Source of the DNA: Gemmatimonadales bacterium
Lineage (GTDB): Bacteria > Gemmatimonadota > Gemmatimonadetes > Gemmatimonadales > GWC2-71-9
Reading direction: 5' to 3'
DNA length: 18,232 nucleotides
Assembly (NCBI GenBank): GCA_013812695.1
Contig: JACCSZ010000006.1
Span: 1 to 18,232 of the forward strand
A program made the position numbers and the translations under genes. Shown in pieces: positions 6,882 through 13,812 of this stretch; within the stretch, counting starts at the first letter, position 1; every line of letters starts with the position of its first letter. The notes beneath the pieces are model-generated. The model saw nothing but the letters and a program-made list of their open reading frames with translations. It was not told the origin of the DNA and ran no database searches.

Positions 6882-7336
6882 GCCTCGTCGTCCCGGATGC
6901 GCGTGGCCGCGTCGGCCCGCGCGGCGGTCGATGGGTTGGCGGCGATGCCCCATTTCCGGAGCAGGCTTCGCCCGCGGCGGTAGAGGTCCGACGTCACGTG
7001 GCCGGCCGGCAGCCGCACGGTCCGCGGCAGCAGAAAGAAGTGCACGTGGCGCACCCGCTCGCCGTACGAGGCGACGTAGACCCGCTCCGGCCGGACCACC
7101 CGCTCGACCGCGGCCACCGCCGCGCGGAGGACCGGCCCCAACGCGTCCGATTCGGCCCCGGTCAGCCCGGCGATCGACTCGACGTGGCGGCGCGACTTCA
7201 CGATCAGCTCGCCCGGGTCGGTCCACGGTCCGGTGTGATGCGCGACTTCCCACCAGGCGCTCCGGAACACTACGCCGCCGGGTGCGGCGATCCGGCCGGC
7301 AAGCTCCGCGCAGACACTGCAGGTTTCAGGAAGCAT
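6860..7336 (-). CDS. HIT-family-like nucleotide hydrolase/transferase
   Basis: A 158-residue HIT-like protein. CSVCAEL at residues 6-12 is the N-terminal Cys-x-x-Cys zinc-type motif of many bacterial HIT proteins. HVHFFLLPR at 97-105 occupies the catalytic histidine-triad position. The family pattern is H-x-H-x-H, with the middle His as nucleophile. Here H97 and H99 remain and the third position is F101, so activity may be altered. ATG 7336 is supported by AGGAG 9 bases upstream; the longer open frame before it is low-complexity antisense of the next gene. It is first in a two-gene unit with the HD phosphohydrolase. It could hydrolyse nucleotide phosphoramidates or dinucleoside polyphosphates. 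I saw no convincing minus-strand promoter in the 181 bases upstream. Confidence 0.82.
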   Translation of the reverse strand: MLPETCSVCAELAGRIAAPGGVVFRSAWWEVAHHTGPWTDPGELIVKSRRHVESIAGLTGAESDALGPVLRAAVAAVERVVRPERVYVASYGERVRHVHFFLLPRTVRLPAGHVTSDLYRRGRSLLRKWGIAANPSTAARADAATRIRDDEAWKSLST

Positions 7337-7411
7337 CGGGGTGATCTCCTCGTGTCGACCGACCCAATGGTACGCTATCCGGTGCCGCCGTGGGCGGAGA
7401 GTGCCATTCGC

Positions 7412-7440
7412 TTGACGCTCTCCAGCGCTGGTCCTACCAT
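7412..7440 (+). promoter_or_regulatory. Sigma70-type promoter for the 7518-10747 unit
   Basis: TTGACG (7412-7417), a 17-base spacer and TACCAT (7435-7440) match the housekeeping promoter layout well (5/6 and 4/6 against TTGACA/TATAAT). Transcription would start near 7447, leaving a leader of about 70 bases before GTG 7518. It lies in the intergenic region 7337-7517 between divergent genes. Confidence 0.6.
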
Positions 7441-7517
7441 TCGATCTTCCTGCTTCGTCGGCCGCTGCCCGGCGGCCGTCATCTCCCGAGGTCCATCGTT
7501 GCGAGGGGTCCGCGGCC

Positions 7518-8063
7518 GTGCTCGAAGGTTTGAAGGCGCGACTCGACCAGTTGCTGCGCGACGGCGCCCGCAGCGATCCGCACGCGTACGCCGCCGGCCT
7601 GCGGGACGCGCTCGTAGAGGCACGGGTGGGGATTGCGACGATGCGCGATGCGCTGGTGGCCACCGAGGGTGAGCTCGCCTCGGAGCGCAAGCAACTCGTG
7701 GACGCGGAGCGGCGGAGCCGCCTGGCCGCCGAAGTGCCCGATTCGGAAACGGTGGGGATCGCCGACCGCTACGCCGCGCGGCACAGGGACCGGGTCGGCG
7801 TGCTCGAGCGCAAGCTCGCCGTACAGCGGGACGAGCTGTCGCTGGCGGAGCGCGAGGTCGCCGACATGACCGCCGAGGCCCGGCGAGCCACCGCCGGCGA
7901 CCGGTCGGGGTCGATCGCGGCCGCCTGGCGAGACGTGGAGTCCGCCGGCGGTAGCCGCCCCGAAGACCGGGAGCGTCTGGAGGCCGACGCCGAGCGCCTG
8001 CGCCGCGAGAGCGCGGTGGAGGCGCAGCTTGCCTACCTCAAGAAGAAGTTGGGGAAAAAGTGA
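7518..8063 (+). CDS. Hypothetical coiled-coil protein
   Basis: A 181-residue highly charged protein with no signal peptide, membrane segment or recognised enzyme motif. It starts MLEGLKARLDQLLRDG. Long stretches of heptad-like Glu/Arg/Ala/Leu (about 45-70, 85-125 and 150-175) predict coiled coil, and it ends in a basic tail KKKLGKK. Overall shape recalls PspA-type or scaffold proteins, but I see no specific signature and do not assign it. GTG 7518 has GAGGGG 8-9 bases upstream and lies behind the TTGACG/TACCAT promoter. It is first in a likely operon with the DUF1028 and POT transporter genes; the gap to the next chosen start is 56 bases. A second GTG at 8060 overlaps its stop as GTGA. Confidence 0.75.
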   Translation: MLEGLKARLDQLLRDGARSDPHAYAAGLRDALVEARVGIATMRDALVATEGELASERKQLVDAERRSRLAAEVPDSETVGIADRYAARHRDRVGVLERKLAVQRDELSLAEREVADMTAEARRATAGDRSGSIAAAWRDVESAGGSRPEDRERLEADAERLRRESAVEAQLAYLKKKLGKK

Positions 8064-8119
8064 GAGGTGAACGGGAGCCGACATTCAACGCTCGGGGGAG
8101 ACCGGTGGGAGAACGGGGT

Positions 8120-9160
8120 ATGTGGGGACGCATTCTTTCGCGAGCGATCGCGGTCTTACTGCTGGCCGCGCAGGTCTCGCGGCTTCCCGCGCAGCACCCC
8201 GTCACCGCCCCCGCCCATCGCCTCAAGCTCGCCCACACCTACAGCATCGTGGCCTACGACTCCGCCACCGGCGACCTCGGCGTGGCGGTTCAGTCGAAGT
8301 TCCCGAACGTGGGTGGGATCGTGCCCTGGGGTCGGGCCGGCATCGGGGCGGTCGCCACGCAAAGCCTGGGGAATACGGCGTACGGCGAACGTGGCCTCGA
8401 TCTCATCGCGCAGGGCGCCACGGCCGAGGCGGCGCTTCGAACCGTCATGCGCACCGACACGATGCTCCAGGACCGGCAGGTAGGTGTCGTCGACGCGCGT
8501 GGACGCGCCGCCAGCTTCACCGGGACCGCGACCTTCGATTGGGCCGGCGGCCGAGTCGGTGCGCGGGCCGGCGGCGGAAACGTCCAAGGCGGGAAGGGAC
8601 AGGTCATCGTAGGCCGCGGCTACAGCGCCCAGGCGAACATCATGGTCTCGGACCAGACGGTGAAGAATCTGGCCGAGTCGTTCGAACGGAGCCGAGGCCA
8701 TCTGGCCGACCGGCTGATGGCGGCGCTCAAGGCGGGACAGGCGGGAGGGGGCGACAAGCGCGGCATGCAGAGCGCGGCGCTGCTCGTCGTCCGGAAAGGC
8801 GGCGGCTATCTCGGGGCGAACGACCGGTTCGTCGACATCCGGGTGTACGACGCCGTCGATCCGATCGCCGAGCTCGAGCGGCTGCTCGCGCTGCACAAGC
8901 TGCACTTCTTCCCGAGCGAGGCCCGGGACCTGCTCCCGATCACGCCGGCCATCGTCTCGCGGCTCGAGCCCATTCTGCTCGCGGAGCCCGCGGGGCAGCC
9001 CGAGAAGTGGCTGGCCCGGCCGCAGCGATCGGCGACGGCGACGTTCCTGGAAGCGCTGAGGAACTTCATGTACTGGGAAAACTACGACGTGCGCGTGCGG
9101 ATGGACGGGAAGATCGACCGGGTGGTGCTGGAGGACGTGTTGCGGAAGCGACGCAGGTGA
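8120..9160 (+). CDS. Secreted DUF1028 protein with C-terminal putative peptidoglycan-binding region
   Basis: A 346-residue exported protein. From ATG 8120 the first 25 residues form a Sec signal peptide (hydrophobic IAVLLLAAQV, likely cleavage after LPAQ). Residues 38-250 match the DUF1028 pattern: HTYSIVAYD (39-47), GVAVQSKFPNVGG, GAVATQSLGN, RQVGVVD, GGDKRGMQSAALLVVRKGGGY. I recall DUF1028 being placed with Ntn-type hydrolases. If so T40 could be an N-terminal nucleophile after processing, which is inference. Residues 250-346 (ELERLLALHKLHFF to the end) resemble the putative peptidoglycan-binding region often fused to DUF1028. The longer frame from GTG 8060 overlaps the previous stop, but it would bury the signal peptide. 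GGGAG 8 bases before 8120 supports the later start. The biochemical role is unknown. Confidence 0.85.
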   Translation: MWGRILSRAIAVLLLAAQVSRLPAQHPVTAPAHRLKLAHTYSIVAYDSATGDLGVAVQSKFPNVGGIVPWGRAGIGAVATQSLGNTAYGERGLDLIAQGATAEAALRTVMRTDTMLQDRQVGVVDARGRAASFTGTATFDWAGGRVGARAGGGNVQGGKGQVIVGRGYSAQANIMVSDQTVKNLAESFERSRGHLADRLMAALKAGQAGGGDKRGMQSAALLVVRKGGGYLGANDRFVDIRVYDAVDPIAELERLLALHKLHFFPSEARDLLPITPAIVSRLEPILLAEPAGQPEKWLARPQRSATATFLEALRNFMYWENYDVRVRMDGKIDRVVLEDVLRKRRR

Positions 9161-9199
9161 GGATGACGGGAACGCGCCCTAACAACAAGGATTCATTCC

Positions 9200-10747
9200 G
9201 TGGCCACTGCTGCCCCAGCTTCTCCCGCCGCCGAGCGCCCCGCGGACGATACCCGCTTCTTCGGGCACCCGCGCGGGCTCTCGACGCTCTTCTTCACCGA
9301 GATGTGGGAGCGCTTCAGCTATTACGGGATGCGCGCGCTGCTCATCCTGTTCATGACCGCGCCCGCCGCCGCCGGCGGCCTCGGGTTCGACACTGCGAAG
9401 GCTGGACCGATCTACGCTCTCTACGTGAGCTCCGTCTACCTGTTGTCGCTGCCCGGTGGCTGGGTGGCCGACCGGGTGATCGGGCTCCGGCGCGCGGTCT
9501 TCGTGGGCGGGGTCATCATCATGGTAGGGCACATCTGCCTCGCGGTGCCGTCGCTTACCAGTTTTTACCTGGGGCTGGTCTTGATCGCGGTCGGCACCGG
9601 TCTGCTCAAGCCCAATGTGAGCGTGCTGGTAGGAAAGCTCTACAGCCCCAGCGACGTGCGCCGGGACGCCGGGTACTCGCTCTACTACATGGGGATCAAC
9701 ACCGGCGCGTTCATCGCGCCGCTGATCACGGGCGGGCTGGCGCAAAGCGCCGGGTTCCAGCGGGCGCTGGGGTCAATGGGCTTTGCGCCCGAGAGCTCGT
9801 GGCACTGGGGCTTCGGCGCGGCGGCCGTGGGGATGTTCTGCGGGCTGGTGCAATACACCCTGGGCGGAAAGCACCTGCCGGAGGAGGGTCTCCGTCCCGT
9901 GCGGCCGAGCGAGCCGGCCGCCGCGGCGCGGGTGGATCGCCAGGTCCGGCTGGTAGGGTGGGGGACGCTCGCGGCGGTCGTGCTGGGCGTGGCGCTGGTG
10001 GGGAGCGGCGTGGTGACCCTCGATCCCGAGGCGATCTCCCGGAGCTTCAAGTGGGTGCTGATCGCCGTCACCCTGGGATTCTTCGCCTGGTTGCTGCTCA
10101 TCGCGAAGTGGACACCGGAGGAGCGGAAGCGGCTGGTGGTGGTGGCCGTGCTCTTCGTGGCGGCGACGGTGTTCTGGATGGCCTACGAGCAGGCCGGCTC
10201 AACGCTCAATCTGTTTGCCCAGCGGAACACCGAGAATGTGGTCCTGGGCCAGAGCTTCCCGGCCAGTTGGTACCAGTCGCTGCCGCCGCTGTTCGTCATC
10301 ATCTTCGCCGCGGTGTTTGCAGCACTCTGGCTGCGGCTGGGGGCGCGGAATCCCTCCAGCACTGTCAAGTTCACGGCCGCCTTGACGCTCCTCGGCCTCG
10401 CGTTCGCGATCATGATCGGTGCCGCGTCGGTGGCCGCGACCGGGGTGCGGGTGAGCCCGCTGTGGCTGGCCGCGTCCTACCTGCTTCAGGTTTGCGGGGA
10501 GCTGTGCCTGAGCCCGGTGGGATTGAGCGCCATGAGCACGCTGGCACCCGCCAGGATCTCGGGACTGGTGATGGGCGTGTGGTTCCTGGCGCTCGGCGTG
10601 GGCAGCTACCTGGCCGGCATGGCCGCGAGCGTGTACGAGACGATGCCGCTGCCCACCCTGTTCACCCTGGTGACGGCCACCGCGTTCGCGGCCGCGCTGG
10701 TGCTCGCGCTGCTGATCAGGCCGATCCGACGGATGCTGGAGCGCTGA
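9200..10747 (+). CDS. POT/PTR-family proton-dependent peptide transporter
   Basis: A 515-residue inner-membrane MFS protein expected to import di- and tripeptides with protons. The first helix carries E-x-x-E-R (EMWERFSYYG, E34, E37, R38), the proton-coupling motif of POT carriers. GTGLLKPN has the conserved K137. LYYMGINTGAFIAP (161-174) is the PTR2 signature. WMAYEQAGSTLNLFA is the later helix motif with its substrate-contacting Glu. Around 12-14 hydrophobic helices are visible and the length fits the family. GTG 9200 has AAGGA 8 bases upstream. It follows the DUF1028 gene by 39 bases, so one transcript is likely. Its last 32 bases overlap the 3' end of the opposing GNAT gene, leaving no room for a separate terminator between them. 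Confidence 0.92.
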   Translation: MATAAPASPAAERPADDTRFFGHPRGLSTLFFTEMWERFSYYGMRALLILFMTAPAAAGGLGFDTAKAGPIYALYVSSVYLLSLPGGWVADRVIGLRRAVFVGGVIIMVGHICLAVPSLTSFYLGLVLIAVGTGLLKPNVSVLVGKLYSPSDVRRDAGYSLYYMGINTGAFIAPLITGGLAQSAGFQRALGSMGFAPESSWHWGFGAAAVGMFCGLVQYTLGGKHLPEEGLRPVRPSEPAAAARVDRQVRLVGWGTLAAVVLGVALVGSGVVTLDPEAISRSFKWVLIAVTLGFFAWLLLIAKWTPEERKRLVVVAVLFVAATVFWMAYEQAGSTLNLFAQRNTENVVLGQSFPASWYQSLPPLFVIIFAAVFAALWLRLGARNPSSTVKFTAALTLLGLAFAIMIGAASVAATGVRVSPLWLAASYLLQVCGELCLSPVGLSAMSTLAPARISGLVMGVWFLALGVGSYLAGMAASVYETMPLPTLFTLVTATAFAAALVLALLIRPIRRMLER

Positions 10748-11267
10748 CGGCGTAGACCAGCACTTCACCCACGTCGTCGTCCTCGTTGGAGGCGACAGGC
10801 CGCATCCCGGCATTCTCCGCCACGCGGAGCGCAGGAGTATTCCACACCGGCGCGAGCGTGCTGACCTGCTTGACGCCGGTCTGCTGGAACGCCCACCCGA
10901 TCATCGCCTTCACGCCCTCGGTGGCGTAGCCGTGGCCCTCGAACTGCTCGTAAATGGCGTAGCCGATGAGCACACCGCCCGATTCGTCGGCCGGTCCGCC
11001 GAACGACACCGACCCGACCGCGCGCTTGGTCTCCCGCTCGAACATCAGCCAGTTCCACCACGGGGCCTCGGCCGGCCGGATGCGCAGCCGCTCGCGCACT
11101 GCCGGCAGCGGATCGGTCATGTATGGGGGCGGGGCCGCGGGGCGGGGAAAGAGCACGCCGGTCAACTCGCGGAGGCGGACGCCGTCCTCGGCGAGCAACG
11201 CCTCGATCTCGTCCAGCACGAGCGGCGCGATCTCGAGGCGTTCGGTGTGCACCCGGATGTCCATCAT
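10716..11267 (-). CDS. GNAT-family N-acetyltransferase (RimJ/RimL-like)
   Basis: A 183-residue acetyl-CoA-dependent acyltransferase. The N-terminus IRVHTERLEIAPL is the opening strand of RimJ/RimL-type GNATs. The acetyl-CoA loop is FEGHGYATEGVKAM (109-122, the Q/R-x-x-G-x-G/A region). NTPALRVAENAGMRP (143-157) is the usual C-terminal helix with its Asn and aliphatic side. ATG 11267 overlaps the cydB stop as ATGA, so it is the third gene of the cyd operon; a second ATG follows directly. The acceptor cannot be told from sequence: ribosomal protein N-termini, small amines and antibiotics are all family substrates. A link to the oxidase is suggested only by the coupling. Confidence 0.87.
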   Translation of the reverse strand: MMDIRVHTERLEIAPLVLDEIEALLAEDGVRLRELTGVLFPRPAAPPPYMTDPLPAVRERLRIRPAEAPWWNWLMFERETKRAVGSVSFGGPADESGGVLIGYAIYEQFEGHGYATEGVKAMIGWAFQQTGVKQVSTLAPVWNTPALRVAENAGMRPVASNEDDDVGEVLVYAVSAPASVGSA

Positions 11268-12316
11268 ACGCCCGGTTCTCCCTTGGGCACCCGTCGCACC
11301 GAGTCGGACGGCGCGGCCTTGAAGACGCGAAACAGGTAGAGCAGCGAGGGAAGCAGCACCACTGCTCCGAGTCCCAGCGCGATCAGCACGAGCCGCAGCG
11401 TGACATCGGGCGAGGCCGCCCCGTCGACCGTCAGGTCCGGCGGAATGAGAAACGGATACTGCGCCAACGCCCAGCCCCAGACGATGAGCGAGACCTGCGC
11501 GCCCACGGCCACCCGCGCCAGATGGTAGCGTCTCCACCAGAGCGCCGCCAGGGTCGCGGTGGCCGCCGCGCCGGTGGCCAGGTGGAACGGGACCGCCCAG
11601 GTCGAGCCCAGCAGGCCGACGCCCATGAGCGGCGCCTGCTCGGGCGCGATGACCAGCGTGCCGAACGCGGCGGCGAACACCGCCGCCCCGGACCAGAGCG
11701 CGCGGGTCCGGAAATCCTCCACGATATCCCGGTCGGTGGACTCGAGCGTCAGAAACACCGCCGCCAGGTGGGCGAACAGGGTCAGCGTCATCAGCCCGAC
11801 CGCCAGGCTGAACGGCGTGAGCCACGGATCGACGAACGATTCGCTGAAGGTCGCGTTCCTGCCGAGCCGACGCACCCGGCCGGCGGCGATGGCGCCGATG
11901 CACACCCCCAGCAGTACGGGCGTCACCAGGCTCGCCCCGGCGAAAATCCGGCCCCAGCGCCGCTGGACCGTGTCGCGCTCGTCGTCGTAGCTGCGAAACG
12001 TGAAAGCCGATCCGCGGAGCACGATCCCGACCAGCATCAACGTCAGGGGAATGTGGAGCACCGTTCCCAGGCGCGCGAACACCGGCGGGAAACAACTGAA
12101 GGTGATGACGATGGCCAGGATCAGCCAGACGTGATTGGCTTCCCAGATCGGTCCGATGGCGTGACCGATGATCTCGCGCTGCCGGCCGCGCCGCGGGCCC
12201 GTGGCGAGCAGGTCCCATACGCCCCCGCCGAAGTCGGCGCCGGCGAACAGGACATAGGCGTTGAGCGACAGCGCCAGCAGCGCGGCGATCACGCCCGCGA
12301 GGGTCACGTCAGGCAC
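11264..12316 (-). CDS. cydB: Cytochrome bd quinol oxidase subunit II
   Basis: A 350-residue membrane subunit that supports the haem-bearing CydA in quinol:O2 oxidoreduction. The N-terminus shows the family pattern LNAYVLFAGADFGGGVWDLL, then GPIWEANHVWLILAIVITFSCFPPVFA and RGSAFTFRSYD, all classic CydB landmarks. About eight to nine hydrophobic helices follow. The GTG start at 12316 overlaps the end of cydA by 8 bases; a second GTG at 12307, just after the cydA stop, is also possible. Neither has a clear ribosome-binding site, which fits translational coupling. The gene ends with an ATGA overlap into the GNAT gene. No CydX-sized gene and no cydCD assembly genes are seen here. Confidence 0.93.
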   Translation of the reverse strand: MPDVTLAGVIAALLALSLNAYVLFAGADFGGGVWDLLATGPRRGRQREIIGHAIGPIWEANHVWLILAIVITFSCFPPVFARLGTVLHIPLTLMLVGIVLRGSAFTFRSYDDERDTVQRRWGRIFAGASLVTPVLLGVCIGAIAAGRVRRLGRNATFSESFVDPWLTPFSLAVGLMTLTLFAHLAAVFLTLESTDRDIVEDFRTRALWSGAAVFAAAFGTLVIAPEQAPLMGVGLLGSTWAVPFHLATGAAATATLAALWWRRYHLARVAVGAQVSLIVWGWALAQYPFLIPPDLTVDGAASPDVTLRLVLIALGLGAVVLLPSLLYLFRVFKAAPSDSVRRVPKGEPGV

Positions 12317-13652
12317 GGGCGGCGCCCGCCGGCGTGTAGATGCGCGACCACTCAGTCGGTCGGGGGCTCCGGATGATCTGACGGTACAGGAGCCACGCGA
12401 CCATGACGCCGAGGAAGCAGTACAGGAGGGTAAAGCCCAGAAACGGCACCACCAGGCCGGGCATCGGGGTCACCGCGTCGGCGGTCCGGAGCACGCCGTA
12501 GACGATCCACGGCTGTCGACCGACCTCGGTCACCGTCCACCCCGCCTCGATGGCGATGAACCCCATCGGCGCCGCGAGCGCCAGCGCCCGGAGCAGCCAC
12601 ACGTTCGAGCAGAGATCCCGCTGCCGGATCGCCAATACTCCCGCCCACAGGGCGATGAGCGCCATGCAGGTGCCCAGTCCGACCATGATCTGGAACGCGG
12701 TGTGGACGATTGGCACGTGCGGCCATTCGTCGCGGGGAAACTGGTCGAGGCCCGCCACTTCCGCGTTGAAGTCGTGAGTCGCGAGGAAGGAGAGGCCGCC
12801 GGGAATCCTGATGGCGTACCTGGTCTCGCCCGTCTCCATGTCGGGCCAGCCGCCGATGACCAGCGGGACCCGGGTGCCGGTCTTGAAGTGCGACTCCATC
12901 GCCGCGAGCTTGGCGGGCTGATATCGGGCGACAACGCGCGCGCTCAGGTCGCCCGAGAGCGGCTGCAGCACCGCTGCGGGCGCGCCGACCAACAGCGCGA
13001 TGGCGAGGGCGCGGCGGTGGAAGGCGTTCTGGCGATCGAACAGGAGCAGGAACGCGTGGATGCCCGCGACGGCGAAGCCGGTGGCCGCGTACGAGGCCAG
13101 CGTCATGTGCAGGGTCTGCTGGAACGCCATGGGGTTGAGCATGCCGGCGATCGGATCGACGCTCGCGAGCTTGCCGTCCACGACCGTGAACCCGGTCGGC
13201 GCGTTCATCCACGCGTTCGCGATGACCACGAAGATCCCCGACGCGGCGCCGCTGACCGCCACCATCACGCCCGCGAAGAGATGCGCGCGGGCCGAGATGC
13301 GCTCCCACCCATAGAGGTAGATGCCGAGGAAGATGGCCTCGGTGAAGAAGGCGCAGCCCTCGAGCGAGAACGGCATGCCGATGATCGGCCCGGCAAACTC
13401 CATGAAGCCGGGCCAGAGCAGGCCAAGCTCGAACGAGAGTACCGTGCCCGACACCGCTCCCACGGCGAACAGGATGGCGGTGCCTTTGGCCCATCGCTTG
13501 GCCAGGTCGAGGCACAGGCGGTCGCCGGTCTTCCGATAGCGCTGCTCGGCCACCACCATGAGCACGGGCATGCCGATGCCCACGACGGCGAACAGGATGT
13601 GAAAGCCGAGGGACATCGCCATCTGCGAGCGCGCGGCGAGCAGGTCGGACAT
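12309..13652 (-). CDS. cydA: Cytochrome bd quinol oxidase subunit I
   Basis: A 447-residue catalytic subunit that oxidises quinol and reduces O2 to water with high affinity. Haem ligand positions equivalent to E. coli H19, H186 and M393 appear as H18 (LGFHILF), H182 (QQTLHMT) and M323 (QIMVGLG). GRQPW (378-382) and the WPGFMEFAGPIIGMPFSLEG region are characteristic. The loop between about 255 and 310 is compact, so it looks like a short-Q-loop enzyme. I use ATG 13652, whose protein aligns with the CydA N-terminus (MSDLLAARSQMAMSLGFH). The 44 extra upstream codons run through an operator and a repeat and are not coding. Only weak ribosome-site character is seen. The gene leads the cydAB-GNAT operon and is preceded by a perfect Rex operator. 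Confidence 0.95.
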   Translation of the reverse strand: MSDLLAARSQMAMSLGFHILFAVVGIGMPVLMVVAEQRYRKTGDRLCLDLAKRWAKGTAILFAVGAVSGTVLSFELGLLWPGFMEFAGPIIGMPFSLEGCAFFTEAIFLGIYLYGWERISARAHLFAGVMVAVSGAASGIFVVIANAWMNAPTGFTVVDGKLASVDPIAGMLNPMAFQQTLHMTLASYAATGFAVAGIHAFLLLFDRQNAFHRRALAIALLVGAPAAVLQPLSGDLSARVVARYQPAKLAAMESHFKTGTRVPLVIGGWPDMETGETRYAIRIPGGLSFLATHDFNAEVAGLDQFPRDEWPHVPIVHTAFQIMVGLGTCMALIALWAGVLAIRQRDLCSNVWLLRALALAAPMGFIAIEAGWTVTEVGRQPWIVYGVLRTADAVTPMPGLVVPFLGFTLLYCFLGVMVAWLLYRQIIRSPRPTEWSRIYTPAGAARA

Positions 13653-13680
13653 GCGGAGGGATTCCAGGTGAAGGTGTACA

Positions 13681-13698
13681 TTGTGAAAATGTTCACAA
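13681..13698. promoter_or_regulatory. Rex (NADH/NAD+ redox repressor) operator upstream of cydAB
   Basis: TTGTGAAAATGTTCACAA is a perfect inverted repeat with 7-base arms and a 4-base centre. It matches the Rex consensus TTGTGAA-N4-TTCACAA at every fixed position and sits 28 bases before the cydA ATG. Rex is known to repress cyd operons in Streptomyces and Bacillus, lifting when NADH rises under low oxygen. The same bases also satisfy the CRP pattern TGTGA-N6-TCACA, but the outer TT/AA pairs and the target gene favour Rex. No rex gene lies in the window. Confidence 0.8.
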
Positions 13699-13714
13699 GT
13701 GAGAAGGGCCGCAA
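13686..13714 (-). promoter_or_regulatory. Weak candidate promoter for cydAB overlapping the operator
   Basis: On the minus strand TTGCGG (13714-13709), a 17-base spacer and CATTTT (13691-13686) form a weak sigma70-like pair (3/6 each). The -10 would lie in the centre of the Rex site, so bound repressor would block polymerase. The geometry fits, but the hexamers are poor. Confidence 0.3.
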
Positions 13715-13739
13715 GGTGCGCCGCCGTCATCCCAGCGCC

Positions 13740-13812
13740 GTCATCCTGAGCGGAGCGAAGGATCGGGTGGGTGAGGCGTGCCAAGCCGATCCTTCGCTCC
13801 GCTCAGGATGAC
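13740..13812. repeat. Perfect 27-bp-arm inverted repeat (REP-like palindromic element)
   Basis: Left arm 13740-13766 begins GTCATCCTGAGCGGAGCG. The right arm 13786-13812 is its exact reverse complement, and the 19-base centre is unpaired. Each arm is itself partly palindromic (ATCCT and AGGAT around a GC-rich core), so the element looks like two small hairpin units in inverted orientation, as in REP doublets. The outer right arm contains the last codons and stop of pdeM. No T-run follows on either strand, so it is not a standard intrinsic terminator. Similar GTCATCCTGAGCG...AAGGATC sequences recur in many environmental genomes, by memory only. Confidence 0.85.

Noticed and set aside
7337..7411. 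Minus-strand promoter for the HIT gene
   Set aside because: TACCAT-like hexamers occur, but no properly spaced -35 could be matched.
8060..9160. Longer DUF1028 start at GTG 8060 overlapping the previous stop as GTGA
   Set aside because: It would add 20 polar residues before a clear signal peptide; ATG 8120 has its own ribosome site. Not fully excluded.
8122..10755. Plus-strand open frame of 877 codons across the DUF1028 and transporter genes
   Set aside because: A different frame from two recognised proteins; low-complexity Arg/Gly/Ala composition and no motifs.
13683..13696. CRP-type site (TGTGA-N6-TCACA)
   Set aside because: It fits, but the longer Rex consensus is satisfied perfectly and cyd genes are classic Rex targets; kept as the alternative.
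13653..13784. Extended cydA N-terminus of 44 codons
   Set aside because: The extension runs through the Rex-type operator and the inverted repeat, and does not resemble any CydA start.
12261..13811. Plus-strand open frame of 516 codons opposite cydA
   Set aside because: Antisense shadow rich in His/Arg/Glu/Asp; CydA motifs are on the other strand.
13740..13812. Inverted repeat as an intrinsic terminator of pdeM
   Set aside because: No T-run follows the stem on the minus strand, and the stem is far longer than typical terminators; it may still protect the 3' end.
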